A stretch of DNA of 40,310 nt. Source: CADEFX01 sp050260355 (GTDB taxonomy: Bacteria > Pseudomonadota > Alphaproteobacteria > Rhizobiales > Hyphomicrobiaceae). The position numbers were made by a program, and so were the translations under genes. The stretch covers positions 1-40,310 of the forward strand of contig JBLNBZ010000047.1 in NCBI GenBank assembly GCA_050260355.1. The letters run 5' to 3'. Shown in pieces: positions 1 to 8,523 of this stretch (positions are counted from its first letter, which is position 1; every line of letters starts with the position of its first letter). The notes beneath the pieces are model-generated. The model made no database searches and was not told where the DNA came from. It saw only the letters and a program-made list of their open reading frames with translations.

Positions 1-35
1 TGCTTGATGGTGTAGGTGCGCAGCTCGTAGATCAT
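1..35 (-). CDS. NIPSNAP family protein, N-terminal fragment cut by window edge
   Basis: Only the first eleven codons are in the window, reading MIYELRTYTIK on the minus strand. That opening (M-x-Y-E-L-R-x-Y) is the typical start of NIPSNAP-domain proteins, small ferredoxin-like-fold proteins often found beside catabolic acyl-CoA or hydroxyacid genes. The start is well supported because a full Shine-Dalgarno AGGAGGAG lies 7 bases upstream. The gene follows the carboxyltransferase at 139-1740 on the same strand with a gap of about 100 bases, so co-transcription is possible. The family call rests on a very short peptide. Confidence 0.6.
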   Translation of the reverse strand, partial: MIYELRTYTIK

Positions 36-138
36 TTGTTGCTCCTCCTGGCTTCGGCCGTGGGCGGCCTTCGGTTGCAGCTCAGCTTGCCGGATGTTGG
101 GGTGTGCGACAACGCTTGCTCGTGCTCGGCGCCCTAGA

Positions 139-1740
139 CTAGGGTCGCATGCCGAAGGTCCGCAGCCCCGGCGTGCGCAACGGCTCGGCGAGATTGGCGA
201 ACTCGCACAGCAGCGGCCGTGTTTCGCGCGGATCGATGATCTCCTCGACCCAGAACGATTCTGCGGTGCGGAAGGGCGAGCGCAGCGCGTTGAGCCGCTC
301 CTCGATCTCTGACAGCTTGGCTTTGGGATCGTCCGCCGCCTCCACCTCGGCACGGTAGGCGGCCTCGATGCCGCCCTCGAGCGGCAGCGAGCCCCACCAG
401 GCCGAGAGCCACGCATACCGCAGGGCCAGACGCCCTGCCGGCACGTGCGCAGCGCCTGCGACGCCGAACACGTTGCGAATGATGATCGAGCACCACGGCA
501 CGGTCGACTGGTTGATGGCGGCCATGGCGCGGACGCCGTGCCTGATCGTGGCGGCGCGCTCCGCCTCCAGCCCGATCATGAAACCGGGGCAGTCGACGAG
601 GTGGACGATCGGCAGGTGAAACGTCTCGGCCAGATCCACGGCGCGAACGACCTTCTGGCAGGCGTCTGCGGTCCAGGCTCCGCCCATGTGAAACGGGTCG
701 CTCGCCAGGATGGCGACGGGCAGGCCGTCGAGGCGCGCGAAGGCGGTTATCACCGGCCGGCCGAAGTGGCGGCCCATCTCGAAGAACGAGCCCTGATCCA
801 CCAGAGCCTCGATAATCGGCCGCATCTTGTAGGGCTGGTTGCGGTCACGCGGGATCACCGAGAACAGCCGCTCGTCGCGCCTCGACGGAGGATCGTTGCG
901 AGGTCCGCGCGGAGAGACCTCGAACACCGACGACGGCAGATACGACAAGAACCGGCGCACCCGCTCGAAAGCCTCCTCCTCGGTATCCACCGCATCATCG
1001 ATGGCGCCGGCCGAGCACTGGATCTCCCAGCCGCCGAGCTGTTGCTTCTCCAGCGACTGCTTCTCGCCGATGCGTGCGACGACCGGAGGGCCGGCTACGA
1101 ACATGGCGGAGGTCGATTTGGTCATGACCGAGTAGTGGCTGGCCGCGACTTGGGCTGCGCCCAGGCCCGCGACCGAACCAAGGCCCAGTGCCGCCACCGG
1201 CACGATGCCGAGGTTGTCGGTCATGTACTTGTAGCGCCCTGACGAGCCGCCGAGACCGCCGGGCAGGTTGGCACGGCCCGTGGTCTCGATGGTCTTGACC
1301 GAGCCACCTCCGCCGGAGCCCTCGACGATGCGAATGAGCGGCAGGCGCAATTCGTTGGCCATTCGCTCGGCGATCACCGTTTTCTCGGGGATGGTGGCGT
1401 CGGCCGAGCCGCCGCGCACGGTGAAGTCGTCGCCCGACACGATCACCGGCCGGCCGTCGATCATGGCCCGGCCGGACACACGGTTCGATGGCACGAAGGA
1501 TTGCAGGTTGCCGCCGGCGTCGTAGTGAGCCGTGCCGGCAATGGTGCCAACTTCGCGAAACGAGCCCGGATCGACCAGCCGATCGATCCTCTCACGAATG
1601 GTCAGCCGGCCTCCCTCGTGCTGCCTGCGCACCTTGTCCGGGCCGCCCATGGCCCTGGCGAGGTCCTCGCGGCGCCTCAGCTCATCGAGCTCCGGCTGCC
1701 AGCCCGTGCCGGCCCCGCGCCTCGCGTCATCGTTGGGCAT
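139..1740 (-). CDS. acyl-CoA carboxylase carboxyltransferase (PCC-beta-like), orphan
   Basis: A 533-residue protein of the biotin-dependent carboxyltransferase family (crotonase-fold beta subunits of propionyl-, acetyl- or methylcrotonyl-CoA carboxylase), the usual length for the family. Seen in sequence: an N-terminal ERIDRLVDPGSF motif (about 50-61), DDFTVRGGS (104-112) and a C-terminal half containing VDCPGFMIG, the second acyl-CoA/biotin site. The usual first-site DSGGARIQEG motif is replaced by a glycine-rich EGSGGGGSVK (140-149), which marks a divergent subfamily. The start at 1740 is chosen because GGAG precedes it and homology begins there; the frame stays open much further upstream without family similarity. 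No biotin carboxylase or biotin carrier gene is in the window, so its partner and substrate are unknown. Confidence 0.85.
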   Translation of the reverse strand: MPNDDARRGAGTGWQPELDELRRREDLARAMGGPDKVRRQHEGGRLTIRERIDRLVDPGSFREVGTIAGTAHYDAGGNLQSFVPSNRVSGRAMIDGRPVIVSGDDFTVRGGSADATIPEKTVIAERMANELRLPLIRIVEGSGGGGSVKTIETTGRANLPGGLGGSSGRYKYMTDNLGIVPVAALGLGSVAGLGAAQVAASHYSVMTKSTSAMFVAGPPVVARIGEKQSLEKQQLGGWEIQCSAGAIDDAVDTEEEAFERVRRFLSYLPSSVFEVSPRGPRNDPPSRRDERLFSVIPRDRNQPYKMRPIIEALVDQGSFFEMGRHFGRPVITAFARLDGLPVAILASDPFHMGGAWTADACQKVVRAVDLAETFHLPIVHLVDCPGFMIGLEAERAATIRHGVRAMAAINQSTVPWCSIIIRNVFGVAGAAHVPAGRLALRYAWLSAWWGSLPLEGGIEAAYRAEVEAADDPKAKLSEIEERLNALRSPFRTAESFWVEEIIDPRETRPLLCEFANLAEPLRTPGLRTFGMRP

Positions 1741-1864
1741 TCGCTCCGTTCTCCCTGCCAGCCCCGCGCGATTGTTTCGCATCGCCTCACTCGCCGCTGA
1801 CCGGCCAGAGTCTATTGGAGCACCGCGGGCAGGGCCAGAGGCTTTGCCTCGGCTCGGCCGCCAG

Positions 1865-1894
1865 CAAAAAGAAGGGGCACCACGAATGGTGCCC
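1865..1894 (-). terminator. rho-independent terminator of the TPR lipoprotein gene
   Basis: Read on the minus strand, an 8-bp perfect stem GGGCACCA / TGGTGCCC closes on a TTCG tetraloop and is followed by CTTCTTTTT. It lies about 50 bases after the stop of the gene at 1946-2800 and ahead of the carboxyltransferase gene, separating their transcription. This is the clearest intrinsic terminator in the window. Confidence 0.88.
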
Positions 1895-1945
1895 TCGCCA
1901 GTTGCAGGTTCGCTCAGGAGAGGGGCAAACCGGCGATTGTCTTGC

Positions 1946-2800
1946 TTATTGACCCGATGAGATGCCGAGCATGTAGGGCGGAGCGAGCGCGCTTTTCTGC
2001 GCATCGGCGGACTTGATTGCGGCATCGGCCGTCTTGGCCCCGTTGGCCCGCTCGGCGAGCGACTTGAGATAGGCGGCATTGCTGTCAGCGTTGGCCTTCG
2101 GATCCGCAGCCGCAAGCTTCTCGGCCTCGGCAAGCTTGCCTCTGGCGCCGAGCACGAGCGCCAGGTTCTGCTTGACCTCGGCAGGCGGCCCCTTGCCGGA
2201 AGCGGCCACACGCAGGATGCGCTCGGCTTCGGCCGGCTTGCCGTCGAGCGCGTACGACAACGCAAGATTGTTGAGGATCGAGGGATGATCCGGCGCCAGC
2301 TCGAGCGCCTTGGCAAACTGCTTCTGCGCCTGCTGATGCTTGCCTGCGCTGGCGAGCGCCACGCCGAGCGCCGAGTAGGTCTGCCAATCTCCCTTGCCCT
2401 GCGCGATCGCTTTGCTCAGCAGCGCGTCGGCGCTGGCGATCTGTCCAAGCTCGAGCGCGAGCAGCCCCTTCTCACGGGCGAGCGCCGCGTGCTTCGGCTG
2501 CAAAGCGATCGCTTGGTCGAGGAGCGCGAGGGCCTGGTTGCGTTGCCCGGCTGCGCGCAGAGCGCGCGCCGCCTTGATCACGGTGTCGGCATTTTTCGGA
2601 TCGGCTTTGGCGTCGGCGATCAGTGCCGGATCGGCCGAGCGCGCTTCGGATTTGGCCGTAGATGCCTTCGGCTTCTCGACATTGGCGGCGGCAAGATCGG
2701 CCGGCGGAAAGATCGATTGGTTGGCGCAGGCGGCGAGCGGGAGAGCCAGAGTCGCTACGACGGCAATGCGAGCCGAACGCGGAAAGGAAAATGATGCCAT
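1946..2800 (-). CDS. TPR-repeat lipoprotein, TadD-like
   Basis: A 284-residue protein with a lipoprotein signal peptide: basic start, hydrophobic ARIAVVATLALPLAAC with a lipobox LAAC near residue 25, then an Ala/Lys-rich linker. From about residue 60 onward several tetratricopeptide repeats are visible (for example YSALGVALASAGKHQQA and LNNLALSYALDGKPAEA). This matches the TadD type of Flp-pilus assembly lipoprotein, but no other tad genes are nearby, so a general periplasmic scaffold role is equally possible. Start 2800 is chosen because the signal peptide begins there and a G-rich ribosome site (GGGGGTC) precedes it. It is monocistronic, with its own terminator. Confidence 0.8.
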   Translation of the reverse strand: MASFSFPRSARIAVVATLALPLAACANQSIFPPADLAAANVEKPKASTAKSEARSADPALIADAKADPKNADTVIKAARALRAAGQRNQALALLDQAIALQPKHAALAREKGLLALELGQIASADALLSKAIAQGKGDWQTYSALGVALASAGKHQQAQKQFAKALELAPDHPSILNNLALSYALDGKPAEAERILRVAASGKGPPAEVKQNLALVLGARGKLAEAEKLAAADPKANADSNAAYLKSLAERANGAKTADAAIKSADAQKSALAPPYMLGISSGQ

Positions 2801-2989
2801 CAAACGACCCCCGGACTTCCACCTTCGACTGTTGGATACACCTCCACGCAACAACGCTCGCACGCAACGAACAGGCCGAGTCGTAGGTGATTCGCGACGC
2901 CTCAAGGGGGTTTGTGACTTTGCCGTCCCCGCAATCCCCAGACGCGGGACAACGGCCGCTGCATCGCAGCTGCCGCGTGCGGATGCGCC

Positions 2990-4345
2990 TCAGCTCCAGG
3001 CCAGCTCCGCCTCGACCGCCGCCGCGATCGAGAACAGGCGGCGATCGCAATTCGCCGGGGCGGAGAGCATCAGCCCGCATGGAGCCGCGCCGGCCGCACT
3101 CATCGGCAACGAGATCGAGCATCCATCGAGGAGATTGATGATCAAGGTGTTGCGGAGGACGAGAAGATTGATGCGTGTGAAGTCATCGTCCTGCTCGAGC
3201 TCGGCAAGGCGCGGCGGAATGATCGGCGTTGTCGGCATGGCGAGTGCGTCGAAGTCCGCCATCGCTCTCTCGAAGGCGGCAATGGCTGCGCGCCGCTTCT
3301 CGAGGAGATCGATGTAGTCGACCGCGGTCTGCTCGGCGCCGCGCATGATGCGGGCGAGGACGCGCGGGTCGTAGCTGTCGCGCTTCTTGGCCAGCAGAGA
3401 ACGATGCCAGGCGTAGCTCTCGGATGCGGAGAAGCCGCCTTTGCGCACGAGGTCGGGAACGCGGTTGAACACGGAGAACGGCGCGCGGGTGATCGTTGCC
3501 CCGGCCCTGGACAGACGCGCGAGCGCTGCATCGAACGCGCTTGCCACATGACGGTCGAGGGCGTCGAGCACCATCGTCTCCGGCACCAGCAGCCTGAGCC
3601 CCGATAGGGCGGCCGGCTTCAGATCCGGCTCCGGCTCTCCCGCCATCACGGCATCCAGAGCCGCGCAGCATGCGACCGAGCGCGCGAGCGGTCCAATCGA
3701 GTCGAGCGTCGTCGACAGCGGCACCACGCCTGCGGTCGGCACACGGCGAGCCGTCGGCTTGTAGCCGACGATACCGCAGAAGGCCGCCGGGATGCGGCAG
3801 GAGCCGCCCGTGTCCGTGCCGAGCGCGCCGTGTGCCATCTCATCGGCGATCGACACCGCGGCGCCCGACGATGAGCCGCCGGGCACGCGCTTTGCCTCGC
3901 GCTCGAACGGGGAAAGCGGCGTGCCGTAGTGCGGGTTCATGCCGATGCCGGAGTAGGCGAACTCGCTCATGTTGGTGCGGCCGATGACCACGAAGCCGGC
4001 GCGCTTGAGGCGCGCAACGACCGGTGCGTCCGCGATGGCCGGCGCCGCGTCGGCGAGCGCCATCGAGCCGGCCTTCGTCACCTGGCCCGCAATATCGGCC
4101 AGGTCCTTGATCGAGATCGGAATGCCGGCGAACCGCGTCGCCACTTTGCCCGCCTTGCGCCGCCCGTCGATATCGTCCGCGGCGGCACGCGCACCCTCCG
4201 CGTCCACGGATATGAAGGCCCGGCTGCCCTCGCCGCCCGCATCGGCGATGCGGGCGAGGCATTCCTCCACCAGCTTGCGGCTCGTTGTCCGGTCCAGGCT
4301 CAAGTCCTCTGCGAGTGAAGCCAGTGTGGGGGGCAAAGAAGACAT
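2990..4345 (-). CDS. amidase (amidase signature family)
   Basis: A 451-residue amidase-signature hydrolase. The Ser-cisSer-Lys catalytic triad is visible: Lys80 in GIPISIKDLAD, cis-Ser158 in PGGSSSGAAVS and nucleophile Ser182 in DTGGSCRIPAAFCG; the 24-residue spacing between the serines is the family norm. Such enzymes hydrolyse C-N amide bonds (aryl or alkyl amides, or Glu-tRNA amidation for GatA). The length and lack of gatB/gatC neighbours argue for a catabolic amidase rather than GatA. Start 4345 is supported by AAAGG upstream; the open frame extends further without homology. It is divergent from the DUF1445 gene across a roughly 300-base shared promoter region. The substrate cannot be deduced. 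Confidence 0.88.
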   Translation of the reverse strand: MSSLPPTLASLAEDLSLDRTTSRKLVEECLARIADAGGEGSRAFISVDAEGARAAADDIDGRRKAGKVATRFAGIPISIKDLADIAGQVTKAGSMALADAAPAIADAPVVARLKRAGFVVIGRTNMSEFAYSGIGMNPHYGTPLSPFEREAKRVPGGSSSGAAVSIADEMAHGALGTDTGGSCRIPAAFCGIVGYKPTARRVPTAGVVPLSTTLDSIGPLARSVACCAALDAVMAGEPEPDLKPAALSGLRLLVPETMVLDALDRHVASAFDAALARLSRAGATITRAPFSVFNRVPDLVRKGGFSASESYAWHRSLLAKKRDSYDPRVLARIMRGAEQTAVDYIDLLEKRRAAIAAFERAMADFDALAMPTTPIIPPRLAELEQDDDFTRINLLVLRNTLIINLLDGCSISLPMSAAGAAPCGLMLSAPANCDRRLFSIAAAVEAELAWS

Positions 4346-4643
4346 CGCGGCAGCCTTTCCAGATCGATGCTCGAATTTAAGCGGGATCGGGAAGAAAACG
4401 CCAGCAGCAGCCCCGCCAATGCAACTCATGCCACGGGAGGGGTCCGATCGGCGGGGCATCCGTCGATGGTGCGAAAGCGTCCGCGCAGCGCGCGCGGGCC
4501 ATTCGTTGCCGCCGGCCGCCTCGCCTCGCTCGAGGCGGCTGCCAGCCCTATCCGGCCGAATAGGGGCGCCTCGTGCTTGTCCTTTGTACCGCCGCCCGGC
4601 ATTATGCTCTGAGCGGCGAGCAGCAGTTCGCGGGAGCGAAGCC
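4346..4643. other. divergent intergenic region between amidase and DUF1445 genes
   Basis: This 298-base stretch must hold promoters for both outward-facing genes. I see no convincing protein, RNA or repeat in it, and no promoter good enough to mark. Confidence 0.5.
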
Positions 4644-5495
4644 ATGGCAACAGCAACCAACGTGGTCGAGATCGGCACCGCTACGCATTCGGATGGCGAG
4701 CGCCTGAGGCAGGTCGCTGCAACCGGGCTCGCGGCGCGCAAGCTGTTTCGCAACGGCACCTACTCCGGCGTGACCCACGGGTTTGCCCGCGGCTACGTGC
4801 AGGGCAACCTGGCCGTGCTGCCGTCCGCGCTCGCTAGCGACTTCCTGCGCTTCTGTCAGCTCAATCCGAAGCCCTGTCCCCTGATCGGAATGTCGAGCGC
4901 GCCGGGCAGCGCCAAGGTGCCGGAGCTCGGCGCCGATCTCGACATTCGCACGGACCTGCCGAAATATCGCGTGTGGCGCCATGGGGAGCTCGTCGCCGAG
5001 CCCACCGACATCCGCGACGTTTGGCGCGATGATCTCGTCGCGTTCGTGCTCGGCTGCTCCTTCTCGTTCGAGGAGGCGCTGATCGAGGATGGCATCGAGC
5101 TCAGGCACCAGACCTGCGGCTCCAACGTGCCGATGTGGCGCACCAACATCGAATGCGCACCGTCAGGTCCGTTCCACGGGCCGATGGTCGTATCGATGCG
5201 GCCGCTCAAGCCCGCGGACGCCATCCGCGCCGTGCAGATCACCTCGCGCTTCCCGGCCGTGCACGGCGCGCCGGTGCATATCGGCCTGCCGCACATGATC
5301 GGCATCGAGGACATCGCGAAGCCCGACTACGGCGACGCGGTCGAGGTCAAGCCCGATGAGCTGCCGGTGTTCTGGGCTTGCGGGGTCACGCCGCAGGCGG
5401 TCATTGCGGCGATGAGACCCGAGTTCTGCATCACGCATGCGCCAGGGTCCATGCTGATCACCGACTTGAAGAACAGCAAGCTCGCCGCGCTCTGA
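4644..5495 (+). CDS. DUF1445 / YcsI family putative hydro-lyase
   Basis: A 283-residue protein, normal length for the DUF1445 family (Bacillus YcsI; the family is related to the N-terminal part of eukaryotic D-glutamate cyclase). Family hallmarks seen are THGFARGYVQGNLAVLP near the N-terminus, the central GCSFSFEEAL, FHGPMVVSMRPL, and the C-terminal THAPGSMLITDL. It is usually annotated as a putative hydro-lyase and often sits next to allophanate, amidase or oxoprolinase-type genes. The divergent amidase here fits that company and hints at amide or cyclic amino acid catabolism. Start 4644 has GGGAG 10 bases upstream. The biochemical role is family inference only. Confidence 0.85.
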   Translation: MATATNVVEIGTATHSDGERLRQVAATGLAARKLFRNGTYSGVTHGFARGYVQGNLAVLPSALASDFLRFCQLNPKPCPLIGMSSAPGSAKVPELGADLDIRTDLPKYRVWRHGELVAEPTDIRDVWRDDLVAFVLGCSFSFEEALIEDGIELRHQTCGSNVPMWRTNIECAPSGPFHGPMVVSMRPLKPADAIRAVQITSRFPAVHGAPVHIGLPHMIGIEDIAKPDYGDAVEVKPDELPVFWACGVTPQAVIAAMRPEFCITHAPGSMLITDLKNSKLAAL

Positions 5496-5543
5496 GCGGC
5501 CCGCGGCGAGAGGCTCTCCTTGCCGCAATTCTGCCTGCGTCAG

Positions 5544-6017
5544 TCAACCAGCCTCGAGGTGGCCGGAGACCTCGGGGCGCTCCTTGAACGTGCGCGCGTA
5601 CTTGAGTGCCACCTTCTTCAGTCGTTCCGGCGCGAAATCGAGCTGCGCCAGCGCCATGCCGCGATCGAACACCTCCGAGTAGCGCTTGATCTTGCCACCT
5701 TGCAGCTCGAAACGGCTGATGCCTTCGAATGCGACGCGGGCGCCTTTGACCTCCGGCAACGTCGACGTGTAGCTGAAGCGATAGCTTGCGTAGCCGAGCC
5801 CGCCGGCGGCAACCGGGTCGAAGAACTCCCAGCGGAAGTCCTTCCCGCCTTCATAGAAGTGGGCGAGCATGTCGCGAATGCCGGCACGGCCAGGCTTGCT
5901 CGGACCGAAGAAGTAGTCGTCGTAGACACCATCGTCCGTGAAGCAGTCGGCCAGTGCATCTCCGTTGCCGCTTTCCACGGCGGCCGAGAACCTCTGCAAG
6001 AGTGGTGTCAGGTCCAT
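5544..6017 (-). CDS. NTF2-like / SnoaL-type small protein
   Basis: A 157-residue protein with the cone-shaped NTF2-like fold signature: an N-terminal helix (LLQRFSAAVESGNGDALADCF), then TDDGVYDDYFFGPSKPGRAGIRDMLAHFY, then beta-strands ending in FELQGGKIKRYSEVFDRG. SnoaL-like proteins of this size act as small isomerases, dehydratases or hydrolases, or are catalytically inert binding domains. Start 6017 is preceded by AGGGAG. It is convergent with the DUF1445 gene, with under 50 bases between the stops. No specific substrate can be named. Confidence 0.78.
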   Translation of the reverse strand: MDLTPLLQRFSAAVESGNGDALADCFTDDGVYDDYFFGPSKPGRAGIRDMLAHFYEGGKDFRWEFFDPVAAGGLGYASYRFSYTSTLPEVKGARVAFEGISRFELQGGKIKRYSEVFDRGMALAQLDFAPERLKKVALKYARTFKERPEVSGHLEAG

Positions 6018-6428
6018 GAACGACGTCTCCCTGGGTGCTGGGTTGCGCCTCGTCTCGCAACGCGCGGCGCCTGCGGAGCAAGCATAGCAGGGCAGATGTC
6101 ACGTGACCCGCGTTGATTGCATCGTCGATGCTCACCTGCATCTGCATTTGCATTTGCCGGCGGTGCGCGGCTCACCGCCGCGCAGTCAAGCCGCGTGCGC
6201 ACTTGACGGGCCTCGCGAAGGCGTTTATCAGCCTGCCCCATGACGGATATCAGGACAGCTGCTGTCGTTTGGCGACGCCGCCGCGTTTGACGCTGGCGAC
6301 GCCGACCGATCCGTCTTTCTTCGAGCACTATTGGATCAAACCGCGACGTCGCTTGGCAAGGCCGAGTGGCGCCGTTCGTGCTGTCTAATCCTTGCCAAGC
6401 CGTTCATTTTGCAAAGGGGGAAGCCCAA
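6018..6428. other. intergenic region upstream of PaiB-type gene
   Basis: This 411-base gap separates two divergent genes. It contains a short run of repeated CATTTG/CATCTG hexamers around 6128-6150 and the promoter-like pair listed separately. No open frame here looks protein-like. Confidence 0.45.
6203..6231 (+). promoter_or_regulatory. possible sigma-70 promoter for the PaiB-type gene
   Basis: TTGACG (6203-6208) and TATCAG (6226-6231) are separated by 17 bases, the ideal spacing. They match the -35 in five of six and the -10 in four of six positions. The site would leave a leader of nearly 200 bases before the gene at 6429, which weakens the call. Confidence 0.3.
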
Positions 6429-7082
6429 ATGTACGTCCATCCCGCCTTCAAAACCGACGAGGAGGATGCCTGGAGCTTCGTAGAGGCACGCGGCTTCGGC
6501 GCCGTCGTTGCCCTCGATGGGGCAAAGCCCGTCGCGTCGCATGTGCCCCTGCTGGCGGAGCGCGGCGCAGACGGTGCACGGATTCAGTTCCATGTGGCGC
6601 GCGTCAATCCGCTGCACGAGATCATTGCGCGCTCCCCGCAGGTGCTCGTCACCGTGTCGGGCCCCGACGCCTACATCTCGCCCGACTGGTACGTCAGCCG
6701 CGAGCAGGTGCCGACGTGGAACTATGTGGCCGTGCATCTCAACGGCCAGGCGCGCGTGCTGCCGCCCGAGGCTGCCTTCGCGCACGTGGAGGCGCTGTCG
6801 CAGCGGTTCGAGGCGCGGCTGGCGCCGAAGCGGCCATGGGCGATGTCGAAGGTGCCGGAGAAGAAGCTGGCAGCGATGCTGCGCGCCATCGTCGTGATCG
6901 AGATGGCCGTCGAGAGTATCGAGGCGAGCTGGAAGCTCGGCCAGCACAAGACGCAAGCCGACCAGTACGAGGTCGCGCGCATGCTCGAGTGGCGGGGCGA
7001 CTGGAATGGCCGCGCGATAGCTGAGATCATGAGCCGGCGGTTTGCCTCGATGCCGCGTGAGAAGGCCGCGAATGCGGCGTAG
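6429..7082 (+). CDS. PaiB-family FMN-binding protein
   Basis: A 217-residue protein of the PaiB family (split-barrel flavin-binding fold; Bacillus PaiB was described as a transcriptional regulator of sporulation and protease genes). Seen motifs are MYVHPAFKTDEEDAW at the start, SHVPLL, the central FHVARVNPLHE, SPDWY(V)SREQVPTWNYVAVHLNG and a C-terminal IEGxW-like segment (IEASWKLGQHK). Length and order match the family. Start 6429 is set by AGGGGGAAG upstream. Twenty-eight bases separate it from the DUF1272 gene downstream on the same strand, suggesting co-transcription. In proteobacteria its real function (regulator or flavin-dependent enzyme) is open. Confidence 0.88.
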   Translation: MYVHPAFKTDEEDAWSFVEARGFGAVVALDGAKPVASHVPLLAERGADGARIQFHVARVNPLHEIIARSPQVLVTVSGPDAYISPDWYVSREQVPTWNYVAVHLNGQARVLPPEAAFAHVEALSQRFEARLAPKRPWAMSKVPEKKLAAMLRAIVVIEMAVESIEASWKLGQHKTQADQYEVARMLEWRGDWNGRAIAEIMSRRFASMPREKAANAA

Positions 7083-7110
7083 CGTCGGTCCGACACGACA
7101 GGAGCCAGCG

Positions 7111-7356
7111 ATGTTGAAGCTCAAGCCCAACTGCGAATGCTGCGACAAGGACCTGCCGCCGGATGCGCCCGACGCGCTCATCTGCTCGTTCGAGTGCACG
7201 TTCTGCCGCGACTGCGCCGAGCAGCGCTTGCCGGGCGGGCGATGCCCGAACTGCGGTGGCGAGCTCGTGCGGCGGCCGGTACGCCCTGCCGATCGCCTTG
7301 CCAAGCATCCAGCCTCGACCGAGCGCGTCGTCAAGCAGCACGCGTTCTGCGCTTGA
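7111..7356 (+). CDS. DUF1272 small zinc-ribbon-like protein
   Basis: An 81-residue protein with the compact DUF1272 pattern: NCECCDKDLPP near residue 7, ICSFECTFCRDCAE in the middle and RCPNCGGELVRRP after it. Nine cysteines in about fifty residues, arranged as CxC/CxxC pairs, indicate one or two bound zinc ions. The function of the family is unknown. GGAG lies 8 bases before the ATG at 7111. It follows the PaiB-type gene closely and is probably expressed with it. Confidence 0.9.
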   Translation: MLKLKPNCECCDKDLPPDAPDALICSFECTFCRDCAEQRLPGGRCPNCGGELVRRPVRPADRLAKHPASTERVVKQHAFCA

Positions 7357-7496
7357 GGGGCGTTTCCGAGGCCAGCCGGGCCGCGGCGATAAGGCCGTGA
7401 GCAGGGCAACGGTTCGTGGCGCTTGCGCGGATGCCTGTTGCGCGGTTTGATCGCGCAAGCCGCAACAGGACGGCGCAGCCAAAACCGGAAAGGCCC

Positions 7497-8498
7497 ATGG
7501 CGCCCACCAACCAGCACCGTGTTCTCTATCTGGGTCACGGCAGTCCCGACCTCTACGCCATGATCCGCGCCGCGGTGCTCCCGGGCTTCGAGCTCATCAC
7601 GCTCGAGACCAATGACGAGGCATTACGGCTGGAAAAGCTGGCAGAGGCCGACGCCGTGATCGTGGCCGCCTCCAAGTTCACGCGCGAGCGCATCAAGGCG
7701 GCCAAGAAGCTCAAGTTCGTGCACCATCAAGGTGTCGGCTATCACGACACGATCGATCTCGCCGCCCTGGCGGAAATCGGAGTGCCGCTGGCCATCACGC
7801 CGGGCGGCACGGCGACCGGCGTGTCCGAGCACGCCATCATGATGATGCTCGCGGTAACGCGGCGCCTGGCGTTCATGGACTCGGAGCTGCGGCAGGGGCG
7901 TTGGCACGTCAACTCGCATCGCCATGTTACCTACCAGCTCGCGGGCAAGACCATCGGCATCATCGGCTTCGGACGCATCGGCACGGCAGTGGCGGACAAG
8001 CTCAAGCCGTTCGGCGTCAAGGTGATCTATCACGACATCCTCGACTTTCCGCCCGAGCGAGACCGAGCACATGACGCGACGCGCCGGCCGTTCGAGGCTT
8101 TGCTGGCGGAATCCGACATCATCACGATTCACATTCCGCTGACGGCGAAGAACCGCCACTTCATCGGCGCCAAGGAGCTGGCACGCATGAAGCCGACCGC
8201 GTTCCTGGTCAACACGGCGCGCGGGGGGATCGTCGACGAGCGTGCACTGGCGGAGGCGCTGGAGCTGGGCACGATCCTGGGGGCGGCGATGGACGTGTTC
8301 GAGCTGGAGCCGGCGCCCAAGGATCATCCGCTGTATCGGTTTCCCAACGTCGTCCTGACGCCGCACATCGCGGCCGGCACGCGCGATGCCTTCGAGACCA
8401 AGATGGCGCACGTTTTCAAGAACCTGGACGCGTTCTTCAACGGACGCCCGGTCGAGGATCTGGTCGACTACAAGGCCGACCTCGCCGCCGCGCGCTAG
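7497..8498 (+). CDS. D-isomer-specific 2-hydroxyacid dehydrogenase
   Basis: A 333-residue NAD(P)-dependent oxidoreductase of the D-2-hydroxyacid dehydrogenase family (phosphoglycerate, glycerate, hydroxypyruvate and lactate types). The Rossmann motif GIIGFGRIG spans about 154-162. The catalytic set is present: Arg242 in NTARGG, Glu271 in DVFELEP and His290 in LTPHIA. It interconverts a 2-oxoacid and a D-2-hydroxyacid in the cytoplasm. Start 7497 is chosen because family similarity begins there and GGAAAGG precedes it; the frame is open about 80 bases upstream. The beta-hydroxyacid dehydrogenase gene follows after 25 bases, so the pair is likely one operon. The substrate is not predictable from sequence alone. 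Confidence 0.9.
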   Translation: MAPTNQHRVLYLGHGSPDLYAMIRAAVLPGFELITLETNDEALRLEKLAEADAVIVAASKFTRERIKAAKKLKFVHHQGVGYHDTIDLAALAEIGVPLAITPGGTATGVSEHAIMMMLAVTRRLAFMDSELRQGRWHVNSHRHVTYQLAGKTIGIIGFGRIGTAVADKLKPFGVKVIYHDILDFPPERDRAHDATRRPFEALLAESDIITIHIPLTAKNRHFIGAKELARMKPTAFLVNTARGGIVDERALAEALELGTILGAAMDVFELEPAPKDHPLYRFPNVVLTPHIAAGTRDAFETKMAHVFKNLDAFFNGRPVEDLVDYKADLAAAR

Positions 8499-8523
8499 GT
8501 GTGGCAAACGCAGGAGGACGCAC

